Shown here: positions 45,969-55,856 of the stretch, one piece after another
How positions within the stretch are numbered: the stretch's first letter is position 1
Layout of the letters: each line of letters starts with the position of its first letter
Source: Vagococcus carniphilus
GTDB taxonomy: Bacteria > Bacillota > Bacilli > Lactobacillales > Vagococcaceae
Assembly (NCBI RefSeq): GCF_014397115.1
Contig: NZ_CP060720.1
Span: 1,814,001 to 1,878,000, forward strand
Length of the DNA: 64,000 nucleotides
Reading direction: 5' to 3'
Notes under the pieces: generated by a model
What the model saw: the letters and a program-made list of their open reading frames with translations, nothing else
Told to the model about the DNA's origin: nothing
Database searches by the model: none
Program-made: the position numbers and the translations under genes

Positions 45969-46081
45969 GTTCATCTTCCTTTACAAATTTTTAACAGATT
46001 GCTCATATGTTCTTTATAACAGTAAGAATCAATTCATGCAAATGATAAGGAACTAATATCTAATGAGAATTATGATTTTGT

Positions 46082-46128
46082 AAAAAAAACTCTCTAAATA
46101 ATCTGAACTAAACAGAATATTTAGAGAG
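46082..46128 (-). terminator. Terminator after the SufT-like gene
   Basis: An 11-bp stem (46090-46100 with 46118-46128) is followed by eight T on the minus strand, 25 bp beyond the stop. Confidence 0.85.
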
Positions 46129-46152
46129 CTCTTATTTAATTATTTTATGGAA

Positions 46153-46485
46153 CTACTTAATTCCCAACGAAATCCTAGCATATCGACTCATTCTATCAGT
46201 CGTCCATGCAGGATACCACACAAGTTTCACTTCAACTTCTTTTACTTCATCCACTTCTTTAATTGCTTCGTGGATTTGTTCTGTGATCACGTCTGCTAAT
46301 GGGCATCCCATTGTTGTTAAGGTCATTTTAACCTCACAATAGCCAGTATCATCTAAGTTTACTTCATATATAAGTCCAAGATTTACGATATCAATCCCTA
46401 ACTCAGGGTCAATCACCGTTTCCAAAGTTGATAAAATATCGTCTTTAATTTCTTCTAATTGTGCATCGGTCCATTTTTCGCTCAT
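46153..46485 (-). CDS. MIP18/DUF59 metal-sulfur cluster assembly factor (SufT-like)
   Basis: This 110-residue protein has the DUF59 core: VIDPELGIDIVNLGLIYEV, then YCEVKMTLTTMGCPLADVI with the conserved cysteine, and VKLVWYPAWTTDRMS at the end. In Firmicutes this protein helps mature Fe-S proteins under high demand; it is also related to PaaD. GAGGAG precedes the ATG. It is monocistronic with a strong terminator. A broken second copy lies at 39554-39752. Confidence 0.9.
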   Translation of the reverse strand: MSEKWTDAQLEEIKDDILSTLETVIDPELGIDIVNLGLIYEVNLDDTGYCEVKMTLTTMGCPLADVITEQIHEAIKEVDEVKEVEVKLVWYPAWTTDRMSRYARISLGIK

Positions 46486-46596
46486 TTATCAGCACTCCTC
46501 TCAAATCATCTTCATAATAACTGAGTTAAGTTCATTTGTAAACAAACTTTATTTCAGTTTATTTTTTATCATTGATTGTATTATACCTCAAATTTA

Positions 46597-46641
46597 CCAA
46601 AAAAAGTCAAAAAAGAGCTATCTCACTCTTTTTTGACTTTT
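46597..46641 (-). terminator. Terminator of the fatty acid operon
   Basis: A perfect 16-bp stem (46602-46617 with 46626-46641) overlaps the accA stop and is followed by TTTTTTT on the minus strand. Confidence 0.88.
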
Positions 46642-47431
46642 AAAACTTTCTAAATCTTTCGTATCGTTGATTTAATAAGGTTTCTACATCTAATTTTTCT
46701 AATTCTTTCAGCTTATCTATTAATTCAATTTTAACTTTTCGGCTAATGTCTTCTAGTGACAGATCTTCATCATCTGATGTTTCTTCAATCACTTTTTCAA
46801 TCACGCCTAATTCCTTTAAGTCATAGGATGTTAATTTCATGATTTCAGCTGCTTCTTCGGCTCTTGAGCTGTCTTTCCATAGGATTGAAGCGAATCCTTC
46901 TGGAGAAAGAATTGAGTAGATACTGTTTTCTAACATCCAGACTTCATCTGCTAAACCTAGAGCAAGGGCACCACCGCTTCCGCCTTCACCGGTAAAAATT
47001 GAAATAATTGGTACTTTTAACTGACTCATCTCATAAAGATTATTAGCAATTGCTTCTCCTTCGCCTCTTTCTTCTGCTTCAATACCACAAAAAGCACCTG
47101 GTGTATTAACAAAATTAATGACGGGGCGATTGAATTTTTCAGCTTGTTTCATCAGACGTAGAGCTTTCCGGTACCCTTCAGGACTGGGAGAACCAAAATT
47201 AGTCGCAATATTTTCTTCTAACGTGGTTCCTTTTTGAATACCAATGACAGTTACTGGTTGGTTATTTAGTAAAGCAATCCCACCAATAACGGCCTCATCA
47301 TCTCCATAATAACGATCACCATGAAACGACATAAAAGAATCAAAAATCTGATGAATATAAGCTAAAGAAGTCGGCCTTTTGGCATCTCTTGCTAATTTAA
47401 CAATGTCATTGGCTGTTTTCTTACGACTCAT
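46640..47431 (-). CDS. accA: Acetyl-CoA carboxylase carboxyltransferase alpha subunit
   Basis: This 263-residue protein is typical of Acc[24 protein letters not shown], then [23 protein letters not shown] and [20 protein letters not shown], forming the crotonase-like site for carboxybiotin. With AccD it transfers the carboxyl group to acetyl-CoA. It overlaps accD by 11 bp and ends the operon. Confidence 0.96.
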   Translation of the reverse strand: MSRKKTANDIVKLARDAKRPTSLAYIHQIFDSFMSFHGDRYYGDDEAVIGGIALLNNQPVTVIGIQKGTTLEENIATNFGSPSPEGYRKALRLMKQAEKFNRPVINFVNTPGAFCGIEAEERGEGEAIANNLYEMSQLKVPIISIFTGEGGSGGALALGLADEVWMLENSIYSILSPEGFASILWKDSSRAEEAAEIMKLTSYDLKELGVIEKVIEETSDDEDLSLEDISRKVKIELIDKLKELEKLDVETLLNQRYERFRKF

Positions 47432-48299
47432 CGATTGTCACTCCTTTTGTGTGAAACATTAATAAAAAGCCTAATGTTTCTTTTAATTCGTTTCTTGGGA
47501 CAATCTTATCAACAAAACCATGCTCTAGTAAGAACTCAGCTTTTTGGAAATCATCTGGTAATTTTTGTCTGATAGTCTGCTCAATCACTCGTCTTCCAGC
47601 AAAACCAATCATGGTTTGAGGTTCTGCTAGAATAATATCACCTTGCATACCAAAACTAGCGGTCACTCCACCTGTTGTTGGATCAGTTAAGACTGTTATA
47701 TATAGTAGTCCTACTTCACTATGACGTTTCACACTTGCTGAGATTTTAGCCATCTGCATTAAGGACATAATTCCTTCTTGCATTCTAGCGCCACCTGAAG
47801 CGGTAAACATAATCACTGGTAAGCCTAAATCCGTTGCTTTTTCAAAAGCTCGTGTGATTTTTTCCCCGACAACACTGCTCATGCTTCCCATAATAAAACG
47901 ACTATCCATAATGCCAATCACAACTTCTAGTCCGTTGATTGATGCTTTTCCCGTTAGAACAGCTTCATCAAGTCCAGTTAGTTCTTTTGCTTTATTAAGC
48001 TTTTCTTCATAATTTGGAAAGTTAATTGGATTTTTAAATGCAATATCTGTATCCCATGCTTCAAAACTGTTTTCGTCAACAATTAAATCTAATCTTTGTT
48101 TGGCACCAATCCGAAAACCATATCCGCAATGATGACACGTTCTTTCTTCACCCAATTCTTTTTTATGAAGTGGTTTGTGGCAACTTGGGCATTTTTCCCA
48201 AGTACCATCTGGAACGAAAGGTTTTTGTTGAGTACTGTCTTGTTTTTCTTGTTGGGACGGAGTGATACGAATATATTCCCTTTTTTTAAATAAGCCCAT
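47421..48299 (-). CDS. accD: Acetyl-CoA carboxylase carboxyltransferase beta subunit
   Basis: From ATG 48299 (SD GGAGGAG; a GTG at 48314 is inside the ribosome site) the protein is 292 residues. A four-cysteine zinc ribbon (CPSCHKPLH...CHHCGYGF) near residue 40 precedes the carboxyltransferase fold ([38 protein letters not shown]). It pairs with AccA. Confidence 0.95.
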   Translation of the reverse strand: MGLFKKREYIRITPSQQEKQDSTQQKPFVPDGTWEKCPSCHKPLHKKELGEERTCHHCGYGFRIGAKQRLDLIVDENSFEAWDTDIAFKNPINFPNYEEKLNKAKELTGLDEAVLTGKASINGLEVVIGIMDSRFIMGSMSSVVGEKITRAFEKATDLGLPVIMFTASGGARMQEGIMSLMQMAKISASVKRHSEVGLLYITVLTDPTTGGVTASFGMQGDIILAEPQTMIGFAGRRVIEQTIRQKLPDDFQKAEFLLEHGFVDKIVPRNELKETLGFLLMFHTKGVTIDES

Positions 48300-48319
48300 A
48301 TCTCTCCTCCTCACCTATT

Positions 48320-49678
48320 TTATTTCTTCCATGTTGGTAAAAATGTTTCTTGTAAAAAACTAGTGTCATACTTTCCTTCTATAATATCTGGATGAGTAAT
48401 CAAATCTAGTTGAAATTCTTGATTAGTCACTAAACCATCTGTAACCAGTTCTGATAAAGCTCTTTGCATTTTAGCTAAAGCTTCCATTCGATCTTCTCCG
48501 TGAACAATCACTTTAGCAATCATTGAATCATAGAAAGGTGGAATCGTATAACCGTTATACATCGCACTATCCACTCTTAATCCTATCCCGCCACTTGGTA
48601 AAAGTAAATTTTGAACAGTTCCAGGTGATGGGGCAAAATTAAAAGCAGGATTTTCTGCGTTGATTCGACATTCTATGGCGTGACCTGTTAAGGTAATATT
48701 TTCTTGTTTCAATGTTAATTCTTCACCAGAAGCTATTTTTAACTGCCACTTAACAATATCAACACCGGTTATCATTTCAGTAACTGGATGCTCAACTTGG
48801 ATTCTTGTGTTCATCTCCATGAAATAGAAATTATTATCTAAATCAACTAGAAATTCAATGGTTCCAGCATTTTCATACTGAACTGCTTGAGCAGCTTTTA
48901 AAGCGGCTTCTCCCATTTTCTCTCTTAAATCAGCTGGAAGACCAAAAGCTGGTGCTTCCTCTAATACTTTTTGATTACTTCGTTGAAGAGAACAATCTCT
49001 TTCACCTAAATGAATGATGTTTCCATGATGATCACCTAAAATTTGCATTTCAATGTGTCTAGCTGGATAGATTACTTTTTCAATATACATTTGGCCATTA
49101 CCAAACGCTGCTAAAGCTTCTTGTTGAGCTGATTGGAATTGTTTTTCAAGTTCAGATTCTTCTAGGACTTTTCGAATTCCTTTTCCGCCTCCACCAGCTG
49201 CGGCTTTTAACATAATCGGAAAACCAACTTCTTTAGCAATTTCTTTTGCTTCTTGAAGAGTTGATATTTCGCCTTCACTTCCAGGAATGACTGGAACGTT
49301 GGCTGCTATCATTAGTTTTCTAGCGTTAATTTTATTTCCCATTGAATCAATGGTTTCAGGCATCGGTCCAATAAATTTGATTTGGCATTCTTCACACATT
49401 TCAGCAAATAAACTGTTTTCTGCTAAAAATCCAAATCCTGGATGGATTGCTTCAGCTCCACTCACTATTGCAGCACTTAAAACAGAGTGCATGTTGAGAT
49501 AAGAATCAGTTGCTTTGGCAGGTCCAATACAGATAGCTTCATCTGCCATTTCCACATGAAGGGCTTCTCTATCTGCTTCTGAAAAGATCGCCACTGTTTT
49601 AATTCCTAACTCACGACAGCCTCTGATAATTCTTACGGCAATTTCTCCTCGGTTGGCAATTAAAACTTTATTAAACAT
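48320..49678 (-). CDS. accC: Biotin carboxylase
   Basis: This 452-residue ATP-grasp enzyme begins KVLIANRGEIAVRIIRGCREL. It has the glycine-rich loop KAAAGGGGKGIRKV, and FYFMEMNTRIQVEHPVTEMI with the metal and catalytic residues. It carboxylates the biotin on AccB with ATP and bicarbonate. Three bases separate it from fabZ. Confidence 0.96.
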   Translation of the reverse strand: MFNKVLIANRGEIAVRIIRGCRELGIKTVAIFSEADREALHVEMADEAICIGPAKATDSYLNMHSVLSAAIVSGAEAIHPGFGFLAENSLFAEMCEECQIKFIGPMPETIDSMGNKINARKLMIAANVPVIPGSEGEISTLQEAKEIAKEVGFPIMLKAAAGGGGKGIRKVLEESELEKQFQSAQQEALAAFGNGQMYIEKVIYPARHIEMQILGDHHGNIIHLGERDCSLQRSNQKVLEEAPAFGLPADLREKMGEAALKAAQAVQYENAGTIEFLVDLDNNFYFMEMNTRIQVEHPVTEMITGVDIVKWQLKIASGEELTLKQENITLTGHAIECRINAENPAFNFAPSPGTVQNLLLPSGGIGLRVDSAMYNGYTIPPFYDSMIAKVIVHGEDRMEALAKMQRALSELVTDGLVTNQEFQLDLITHPDIIEGKYDTSFLQETFLPTWKK

Positions 49679-49681
49679 GGT

Positions 49682-50113
49682 CTACTTCGCTCCGATAATA
49701 AATGTCATCAACGCTGTACAAACTTTTTTACCTTCAACTGAAGCAGTTGCTTTACCCACACCGATATTACCTTTTTGTTTGATGATTTCCATTTCCATTA
49801 CTAACACATCACCAGGCACTACTTTTTGACGGAATTTTACTTTATCAATACCACCTAAATAACCTGTTTGACCTTGGAATTCTTCACTTTTTAGTAAAGG
49901 AATTGAGCCAGTTTGAGCTAGTGCTTCTAAAATTAAAACGCCTGGCATAACAGGTTCTCCTGGGAAATGACCCGGGAAGAAACTTTCGTTATAAGTTACG
50001 TTTTTAATGGCTTTAACGTATTTACCTGGTTCTAATTCAGTTACTTTATCAACCATCATAATTGGGTAACGGTTTGGAATAATTTCCATAATTTCTTGTA
50101 CATTTAATTGCAT
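49682..50113 (-). CDS. fabZ: 3-hydroxyacyl-ACP dehydratase
   Basis: ATG 50113 behind TTAGGAGGA gives 143 residues; the longer open frame overlaps accB and lacks a ribosome site. The hot-dog fold shows FFPGHFPGEPVMPGVLILEA with His49 and Glu63. It dehydrates 3-hydroxyacyl-ACP; some enterococci have a second enzyme (FabN) that also isomerises, and which type this is cannot be fixed from motifs alone. Confidence 0.93.
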   Translation of the reverse strand: MQLNVQEIMEIIPNRYPIMMVDKVTELEPGKYVKAIKNVTYNESFFPGHFPGEPVMPGVLILEALAQTGSIPLLKSEEFQGQTGYLGGIDKVKFRQKVVPGDVLVMEMEIIKQKGNIGVGKATASVEGKKVCTALMTFIIGAK

Positions 50114-50123
50114 AGTTATCCTC

Positions 50124-50588
50124 CTAAGAAATGCGGAATAAGGCTTGGCCAAATTCAACGACATCTTCATTCTCGATTAATATTTCTGTAACAGTTCCTG
50201 CTACATCACTTTTTACTTCATTCATAATTTTCATTGCTTCAATAATACAAAGTGTATCTCCAACACTCACCTTATCTCCCACTTGAACAAAAGCAGGCGC
50301 AGAAGGATCACTTGCTGTATAGATAACTCCTACAATCGGAGCATTAACTGTCTCACCTTGAGCCTCAGTTGGTTGTTCTGTTACAGCCACTGTTTCTTTA
50401 ACAGGTGCTTCAGCCTCACTCGGTTGAGTTTTTTCTATTTTAGGTGTAGCTTGAGTCTCAGTTACTACTTGACGACTCATCTCGTTTTTATTGAGGTAAA
50501 GAGAAAGATCTTCTTTTTTCAAATCCATTTCTCTGATAGAACTTGATTCAAACAATTCAAGTAACTCTTTAATTTCTGAAAAGTTCAC
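50124..50588 (-). CDS. accB: Biotin carboxyl carrier protein
   Basis: The start is GTG 50588 with GAGGTGAG five bases upstream. The 154 residues comprise a helical N-terminus, a Pro/Ala/Glu-rich linker and the biotinyl domain ending VGDTLCIIEAMKIMNEV, with the biotinylated Lys120. It carries the carboxyl group from AccC to AccAD. Confidence 0.95.
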   Translation of the reverse strand: MNFSEIKELLELFESSSIREMDLKKEDLSLYLNKNEMSRQVVTETQATPKIEKTQPSEAEAPVKETVAVTEQPTEAQGETVNAPIVGVIYTASDPSAPAFVQVGDKVSVGDTLCIIEAMKIMNEVKSDVAGTVTEILIENEDVVEFGQALFRIS

Positions 50589-50590
50589 TG

Positions 50591-51829
50591 TTACTCACCT
50601 CGCCATTTCTTCAGACAAATGACTGCATTATGTCCCCCAAAGCCTAATGAATTACTTAAGGTATACTCAACTTCATGCTTTCTTCCTGTTTTAGGAACAT
50701 AATCTAAATCACAGGCTTCATCTTGTTTTTCTAAGCCAATTGTTGGTGGAACAAAATCTTCTTCTAAAGCAGCTAAACAAGCAATCGCTTCAACTGCACC
50801 AGCTGCTCCAAGTAAGTGCCCTACCATACTTTTCGTACTAGAAATAGGAATATTAGAAGCTTCTTCACCTAAAGCATATTTAATTGCCGTTGTTTCAGCA
50901 CCGTCATTTGTTGGCGTGCTTGTTCCATGGGCATTAACGTAGCTAACATCTTTAGCTGAAATACCCGCTTCATCCATTGCTTGAAGCATACACTTACCTG
51001 CTCCTGAGCCGTCTGGATTTGGACTTGTAATATGGAAAGCATCACAGTTTGAACCATAGCCAACCACTTCTCCGTAGATTTTAGCACCACGGTTTAAAGC
51101 ATGTTCTAATTCTTCTAAAACTAAAACAGCACTTCCTTCTCCCATAACAAATCCGCTACGTTCATTATCAAAAGGAATTGATGCGCGATTTGGATCGGTT
51201 GCTGGTGTTAATGCCGTTAACGCAGCGAAACCAGAAATACCAATCTCACAAATAGTCGCTTCTGCTCCACCTGCTAAAATCGCATCAGAATAGCCATGTT
51301 TGATATTACGGAAAGCTTCTCCAATTGCGTTTGTCGCTGAAGCACAAGCTGTTACAATTGACGTACAGATTCCTTTTGCTCCAACTTTTATCGCAATGTT
51401 ACCAGCTGCCATATTACCAATTGCCATTGGAACAAAGAAAGGTGCCACACGTTTTGGACCTTTTTTATCCATTCTAATCACTTGGTCTTGGATTGTTTTC
51501 ATGCCGCCGATGCCTGAGCTGACGATAACACCTAAACGATCGACATCGATTGTTTCTGCTGAAAGTTTACTATCTGCCATAGCTTGAGTAGCTGCTGCAA
51601 TGCCGTAAACAGAAAACATATCCATTCGTTTTGCTTCTTTTTTCTCCATATAAAGAGTTGGGTCAAAATCTTTTACTTCTGCGGCAACGGTAATGCCTGT
51701 TTCAGTTGCATCAAAATGTGAAATTTTGGCAATACCATTTTTCCCAGCCATGATATTTTGCTTAAATTCTTCTGCTGTATTTCCTAATGGAGTGACTGCT
51801 CCCATTCCTGTTACAACGACTCTTCTCAT
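50591..51829 (-). CDS. fabF: 3-oxoacyl-ACP synthase II
   Basis: ATG 51829 behind TAGGAGG gives 412 residues starting RRVVVTGMGAVTPLGN. The thiolase-fold condensing enzyme has Cys162 in SIVTACASATNAIG, and His in VNAHGTSTPTNDGAE and KSMVGHLLGAAGAVE. It elongates acyl-ACP with malonyl-ACP. Confidence 0.96.
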   Translation of the reverse strand: MRRVVVTGMGAVTPLGNTAEEFKQNIMAGKNGIAKISHFDATETGITVAAEVKDFDPTLYMEKKEAKRMDMFSVYGIAAATQAMADSKLSAETIDVDRLGVIVSSGIGGMKTIQDQVIRMDKKGPKRVAPFFVPMAIGNMAAGNIAIKVGAKGICTSIVTACASATNAIGEAFRNIKHGYSDAILAGGAEATICEIGISGFAALTALTPATDPNRASIPFDNERSGFVMGEGSAVLVLEELEHALNRGAKIYGEVVGYGSNCDAFHITSPNPDGSGAGKCMLQAMDEAGISAKDVSYVNAHGTSTPTNDGAETTAIKYALGEEASNIPISSTKSMVGHLLGAAGAVEAIACLAALEEDFVPPTIGLEKQDEACDLDYVPKTGRKHEVEYTLSNSLGFGGHNAVICLKKWRGE

Positions 51830-51839
51830 GTTTTGCCTC

Positions 51840-52574
51840 CTAGCCATTCATCACCATGCCACCATCAACATTGATGACTTGACCTGTAATATATTTATTT
51901 GTTGCTAAAAAGACAGCAGTTCTTGCTATATCTTCAACGCTTCCTAATTTTTTCAAAGGAATCTGAGCAATCGTTGCTTCTTTAACTTTCTCACTTAAAA
52001 CATCTGTCATTTCCGTTTCAATAAATCCAGGAGCAATCGCATTACATGTAATACCTCTTGACGCTAACTCGCGAGCCACTGATTTAGTCAAACCAATAAC
52101 TCCAGCCTTACTAGCTGCGTAATTTGCTTGTCCTGCATTTCCTGTTAAACCAACCACACTAGATAGATTAATAATCGTACCTGATTTTTGTTTTAACATT
52201 AGACTTGAAGCTTGTTGAATTGTATTAAACGTTCCCTTTAAGTTCACGTTAATAACTGAATCAAACTCTTCTTCTTTCATTCGCATAAGTAACATATCAC
52301 GGGTAATTCCCGCATTATTGATTAAAACATCAACTGAACCAAATGCTTCTTTTGCTCCGCTGATTAATTTTTTTGCTTCTTCTAAATACTGAATATCTCC
52401 TAAAATCACATGTGTTTTCACTCCATATGATTCGATTGTTTCAATTAGTTCCGGATCAATTTCTTTTCTTGCATTTAAAACAATATTAGCTCCTTCTTTA
52501 GCAAATTGAAGAGCTAACTCGCGACCAATTCCACGAGAACTTCCAGTAATGACTACTGTTTTTTCTTTTAACAA
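51840..52574 (-). CDS. fabG: 3-oxoacyl-ACP reductase
   Basis: The start is TTG 52574 behind GGGAGGAC. The 244 residues carry GSSRGIGRELA for NADPH, NNAGITRD and the catalytic Ser139, Tyr152 and Lys156 (NYAASKAGVIG). It reduces 3-oxoacyl-ACP. Confidence 0.96.
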   Translation of the reverse strand: MLKEKTVVITGSSRGIGRELALQFAKEGANIVLNARKEIDPELIETIESYGVKTHVILGDIQYLEEAKKLISGAKEAFGSVDVLINNAGITRDMLLMRMKEEEFDSVINVNLKGTFNTIQQASSLMLKQKSGTIINLSSVVGLTGNAGQANYAASKAGVIGLTKSVARELASRGITCNAIAPGFIETEMTDVLSEKVKEATIAQIPLKKLGSVEDIARTAVFLATNKYITGQVINVDGGMVMNG

Positions 52575-52576
52575 AA

Positions 52577-53524
52577 TTAAAGTCCTCCCTCATCTTTTTG
52601 GAAAAAAGCGATTAATTTTTCCATTGTTTTCGTATCTTCCACATGTTTAGTTGTCATAGTTTTATCAATTTTTTTAATAAAACTAGATAATGTTTTTCCA
52701 GGTCCGATTTCAATAATAAGCTCGACTCCTGAGTCAATCATCGTTTTGATACAATCTTCAAAATAAACAGGTGACATGACTTGTTTCGTTAATGTATCAA
52801 TAATATCTGCTTGAGAAGAAATCTCTTTACCAGTTACATTTGTTATAACAGGAATCGACATCTCTTCAAACGACACTTCTTTTAAGAGCAAATTAAGTTT
52901 AATAGAAGCTTCCTCTAATAAAGGTGTATGAAATGGTCCACTAACTTTAAGTGGAATTAAACGTTTCACGCCAGCCTCTTTTAAAAGTTTTGTCGCTTCT
53001 TCAACGCCTTCTTTAAAACCACCAATAACTATTTGACCAGGCATATTGTAATTAGCTGGGTAAACACCTGAAACTTTAGAAGCTTCAAGACAAGCCTTTT
53101 CAACTACGTCTCGTTCTGCCCCCATCACTGCAGTCATAGCCCCAACTCCAGCAGGTACTGCTTCTTGCATCAACTTGCCTCTCTTATTTACGAGTGCCAC
53201 TGCTTTCTCGAAACTTAAAGAGCCACTTTCCACAAGAGCTGTATACTCGCCTAAACTAAGTCCCGCACAAACGGATGGCTTAAAAGCTAGTTTACTTTTT
53301 ACCATTTCTGAAATAGCGACACTAATCGCTAAGATAATCGGTTGCGTATATTCTGTTAGATTTAATTTTTCTTCTTCCTCAAACATAATATGAGCTAAAT
53401 CTACACCTAAAATATCACTTGCTTGATCTATTCTATTTTTAAAAGTGTCTGAATTTTCGTAAAATTCTTTGCCCATGCCAAGATATTGTGCTCCTTGACC
53501 GCTAAATACAAATCCTATTTTCAT
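52577..53524 (-). CDS. fabD: Malonyl-CoA:ACP transacylase
   Basis: This 315-residue protein begins GFVFSGQGAQYLGMGKE. It has nucleophile Ser90 in CAGLSLGEYTALV and the active-site His in VSGPFHTPLLEEA. It loads malonyl groups onto ACP. It is 10 bp after fabK. Confidence 0.95.
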   Translation of the reverse strand: MKIGFVFSGQGAQYLGMGKEFYENSDTFKNRIDQASDILGVDLAHIMFEEEEKLNLTEYTQPIILAISVAISEMVKSKLAFKPSVCAGLSLGEYTALVESGSLSFEKAVALVNKRGKLMQEAVPAGVGAMTAVMGAERDVVEKACLEASKVSGVYPANYNMPGQIVIGGFKEGVEEATKLLKEAGVKRLIPLKVSGPFHTPLLEEASIKLNLLLKEVSFEEMSIPVITNVTGKEISSQADIIDTLTKQVMSPVYFEDCIKTMIDSGVELIIEIGPGKTLSSFIKKIDKTMTTKHVEDTKTMEKLIAFFQKDEGGL

Positions 53525-53534
53525 AAGTTACTCC

Positions 53535-54500
53535 TTAAGCACCCCAAATTTGAGAACGTTCGTTTAGAACTGTTTTTGTTTCTGTCATTAACTCTTGGAT
53601 AATGTCTGAACAACTTTGGGTATCTGTTTTAATTAAACCGGCAATTTGACCGGCCATCATTGAACTGTTTTTTGTATCTCCATCAATTACAGCTCGTTTT
53701 AACGCGCCTTTACCTAAATCTTCTAAACGTTCAAAGTCAGGTTTTTCTTGGCCACCTTCAAAACGTTCTGCTTTTTCAAATTCTTTTGTTAATTTATTTC
53801 TTAAACCACGAACAGGATGCCCTGTTAAAAGGCCAGTAATAACTGTATCGATATCTTTTGCTTTAACAACTTTTTCTTTAAAGTTATCATGAGCAATTGA
53901 TTCAGTAGACACTAAGAATCTAGTTCCTAATTGAACGGCTTCAGCACCTAACATTAAAGCTGCTGCAACACCACGACCATCTCCAATACCACCAGCTGCA
54001 ATAACTGGGATTGAAACGGCATCAACTACTTGTGGAACCAAGGTCATCGTTGTCGACTTACCAATATGTCCGCCACCTTCCATACCTTCCACAACTACCG
54101 CGTCTGCCCCTTCTTTTTCCATTCGTTTTGCTTGAGCAACTGAAGCAACAACTGGAATAACAATAATTCCTGCGTCTTTAAAGCGTTTCATGTATTTTCC
54201 AGGAGAACCTGCTCCTGTTGTAATCACTTTAACTTTTTCTTCAATTACCAAATCAACAATATCTTCCACAAATGGAGACATTAACATAATATTAACGCCA
54301 AATGTTTTATCCGTTGATTGTTTCGCAATATCTATCTTTTCTTTAATAATTTCTTTTGGCGCGTGTCCTGAGGCAATTAATCCTAATCCTCCTGCATTGG
54401 CCACCGCACTTGCTAATTTTTCTTCTGCTACCCAAGCCATTGCTCCTTGAAAAATGGGATAATCGATATCTAACATGTCACAGATTCTTGATTTCTTCAT
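53535..54500 (-). CDS. fabK: Enoyl-ACP reductase II (FMN-dependent)
   Basis: This 321-residue protein belongs to the nitronate monooxygenase/FabK family: YPIFQGAMAWVAEEKLASAV, VVVEGMEGGGHIGKST, IAAGGIGDGRGVAAALMLGA and VQLGTRFLVSTES. In lactic acid bacteria this position in the fab operon is occupied by FabK, which replaces FabI and confers triclosan tolerance (family knowledge). It is preceded by a terminator hairpin after acpP. Confidence 0.93.
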   Translation of the reverse strand: MKKSRICDMLDIDYPIFQGAMAWVAEEKLASAVANAGGLGLIASGHAPKEIIKEKIDIAKQSTDKTFGVNIMLMSPFVEDIVDLVIEEKVKVITTGAGSPGKYMKRFKDAGIIVIPVVASVAQAKRMEKEGADAVVVEGMEGGGHIGKSTTMTLVPQVVDAVSIPVIAAGGIGDGRGVAAALMLGAEAVQLGTRFLVSTESIAHDNFKEKVVKAKDIDTVITGLLTGHPVRGLRNKLTKEFEKAERFEGGQEKPDFERLEDLGKGALKRAVIDGDTKNSSMMAGQIAGLIKTDTQSCSDIIQELMTETKTVLNERSQIWGA

Positions 54501-54523
54501 TTATTCACCCTCTTTAGTGTCTT

Positions 54524-54564
54524 AAAAAAATAGCTTATAAAGTCAGTGACTTTATAGCTATTTT
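54524..54564 (-). terminator. Intra-operon terminator after acpP
   Basis: A stem of about 18 bp with a single-base bulge (54527-54545 with 54547-54564) is followed by seven T on the minus strand, between acpP and fabK. Confidence 0.8.
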
Positions 54565-54583
54565 CTTTTGATTCTTTCTTTTC

Positions 54584-54829
54584 TTATTTGTTTGCTTCTA
54601 TTTGTTTGTCAACGAACTTAACTAGATCTTCAACTGTGTTTAGACCTTCGTCAGTTTCAATTTTTACATCTGAATCTTCGAATGCATCTTCAATATCATT
54701 CATGATTTGGAATAAATCTAAGCTATCTGCTTCTAATTCTTCACGGAAGTTTGTTGTTAATTGTACTTCCTCTTCTTCTTTACCTAATTGATCCACAATA
54801 ATTTCTTGAATTTTTTCAAATGTTGTCAT
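54584..54829 (-). CDS. acpP: Acyl carrier protein
   Basis: This 81-residue acidic protein has the phosphopantetheine site Ser36 in [14 protein letters not shown]. It carries growing acyl chains. It is placed between fabH and fabK; the terminator behind it may yield a short abundant fabT-fabH-acpP transcript. Confidence 0.95.
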   Translation of the reverse strand: MTTFEKIQEIIVDQLGKEEEEVQLTTNFREELEADSLDLFQIMNDIEDAFEDSDVKIETDEGLNTVEDLVKFVDKQIEANK

Positions 54830-54857
54830 AATAAATTTTCCTCCGATAATGTTTTAA

Positions 54858-55835
54858 TTATAATTTTAGTAAAATACTGCCCCAAGTTAAGCCGGCTCCA
54901 TAACCGGTCATTATCACCTTTTGATGACTTCCTAGAACTAAGGTTCCCTTTTCAATCTCATCGACTAATAAAAGTGGAACAGATGCTGCTGAAGTGTTGC
55001 CATAAAAATGAACGTTACTCAAAAATTTCTCATTAGCAATTTTTGTTTTTTTAGAGATAGCCTCTAAAATACGACTATTAGCTTGATGAGCTAAACAATA
55101 ATCAAGTTCTTTTGAAAAATCTGGATTTTTCTCGAGTAGTTCTATGATGTTTTTTGAGACGTCTCTTAAAGCAAAATCAAAAATCTTTTTCCCATCCATT
55201 TTCATTCCTTCTGATGTTTCTTTATCAGGTAATTTAAATGGATTGTTATTTAGATTTTTCTTGGCAAAAAGAGCCATTCCTCTAGTCCCATCAGAACGTA
55301 GTAACTCATCAATAAACCTAGGTTCCTTTGATGTGTTCTCAAGTAAAACACCTGCAGCTCCGTCTCCAAATAAGACAGCTGTGCTCCGATCTTCCCAATT
55401 AAGCATCGTCGACATTGTTTCTGCACCAATCACTAAACCTCTTTGATATTTTCCACTTGATAAAAATTTTTCAGCGGTGGAAAGGGCGAATACAAAACCT
55501 GAACAGGCTGCATTAACATCTAAACTAAAGGCTTGATCAGCTCCTAAGTTACTTTGAACAAGACAAGCCGTTGATGGTGTGCCGTAATCACCTGTCATTG
55601 TGGCAACAATGATAAAATCAATCGTTTCAATCTCTATTCCTTCAATTAACTTTAAACCAACTTGAGTCGCTAAATCAGCAGTTGATTCTTGCTGAGATAT
55701 TCGACGTTCTTTAATACCTGTTCTTGATGTAATCCACTCATCACTTGTATCCATAATTTTTGATAAATCATCATTTGTTACTATATTAGATGGTAAGTAT
55801 TTTGCCACCCTCGTAATTTGAGGATACAAATGCAT
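54858..55835 (-). CDS. fabH: 3-oxoacyl-ACP synthase III
   Basis: This 325-residue protein has Cys111 in VNAACSGFVFAL, His in CLAHQANSRIL and Asn in FYGNTSAASVPL, the FabH triad. It initiates chains from acyl-CoA and malonyl-ACP. It is 22 bp after fabT. Confidence 0.96.
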   Translation of the reverse strand: MHLYPQITRVAKYLPSNIVTNDDLSKIMDTSDEWITSRTGIKERRISQQESTADLATQVGLKLIEGIEIETIDFIIVATMTGDYGTPSTACLVQSNLGADQAFSLDVNAACSGFVFALSTAEKFLSSGKYQRGLVIGAETMSTMLNWEDRSTAVLFGDGAAGVLLENTSKEPRFIDELLRSDGTRGMALFAKKNLNNNPFKLPDKETSEGMKMDGKKIFDFALRDVSKNIIELLEKNPDFSKELDYCLAHQANSRILEAISKKTKIANEKFLSNVHFYGNTSAASVPLLLVDEIEKGTLVLGSHQKVIMTGYGAGLTWGSILLKL

Positions 55836-55856
55836 GTTTTACAACTCCTCACTCGA

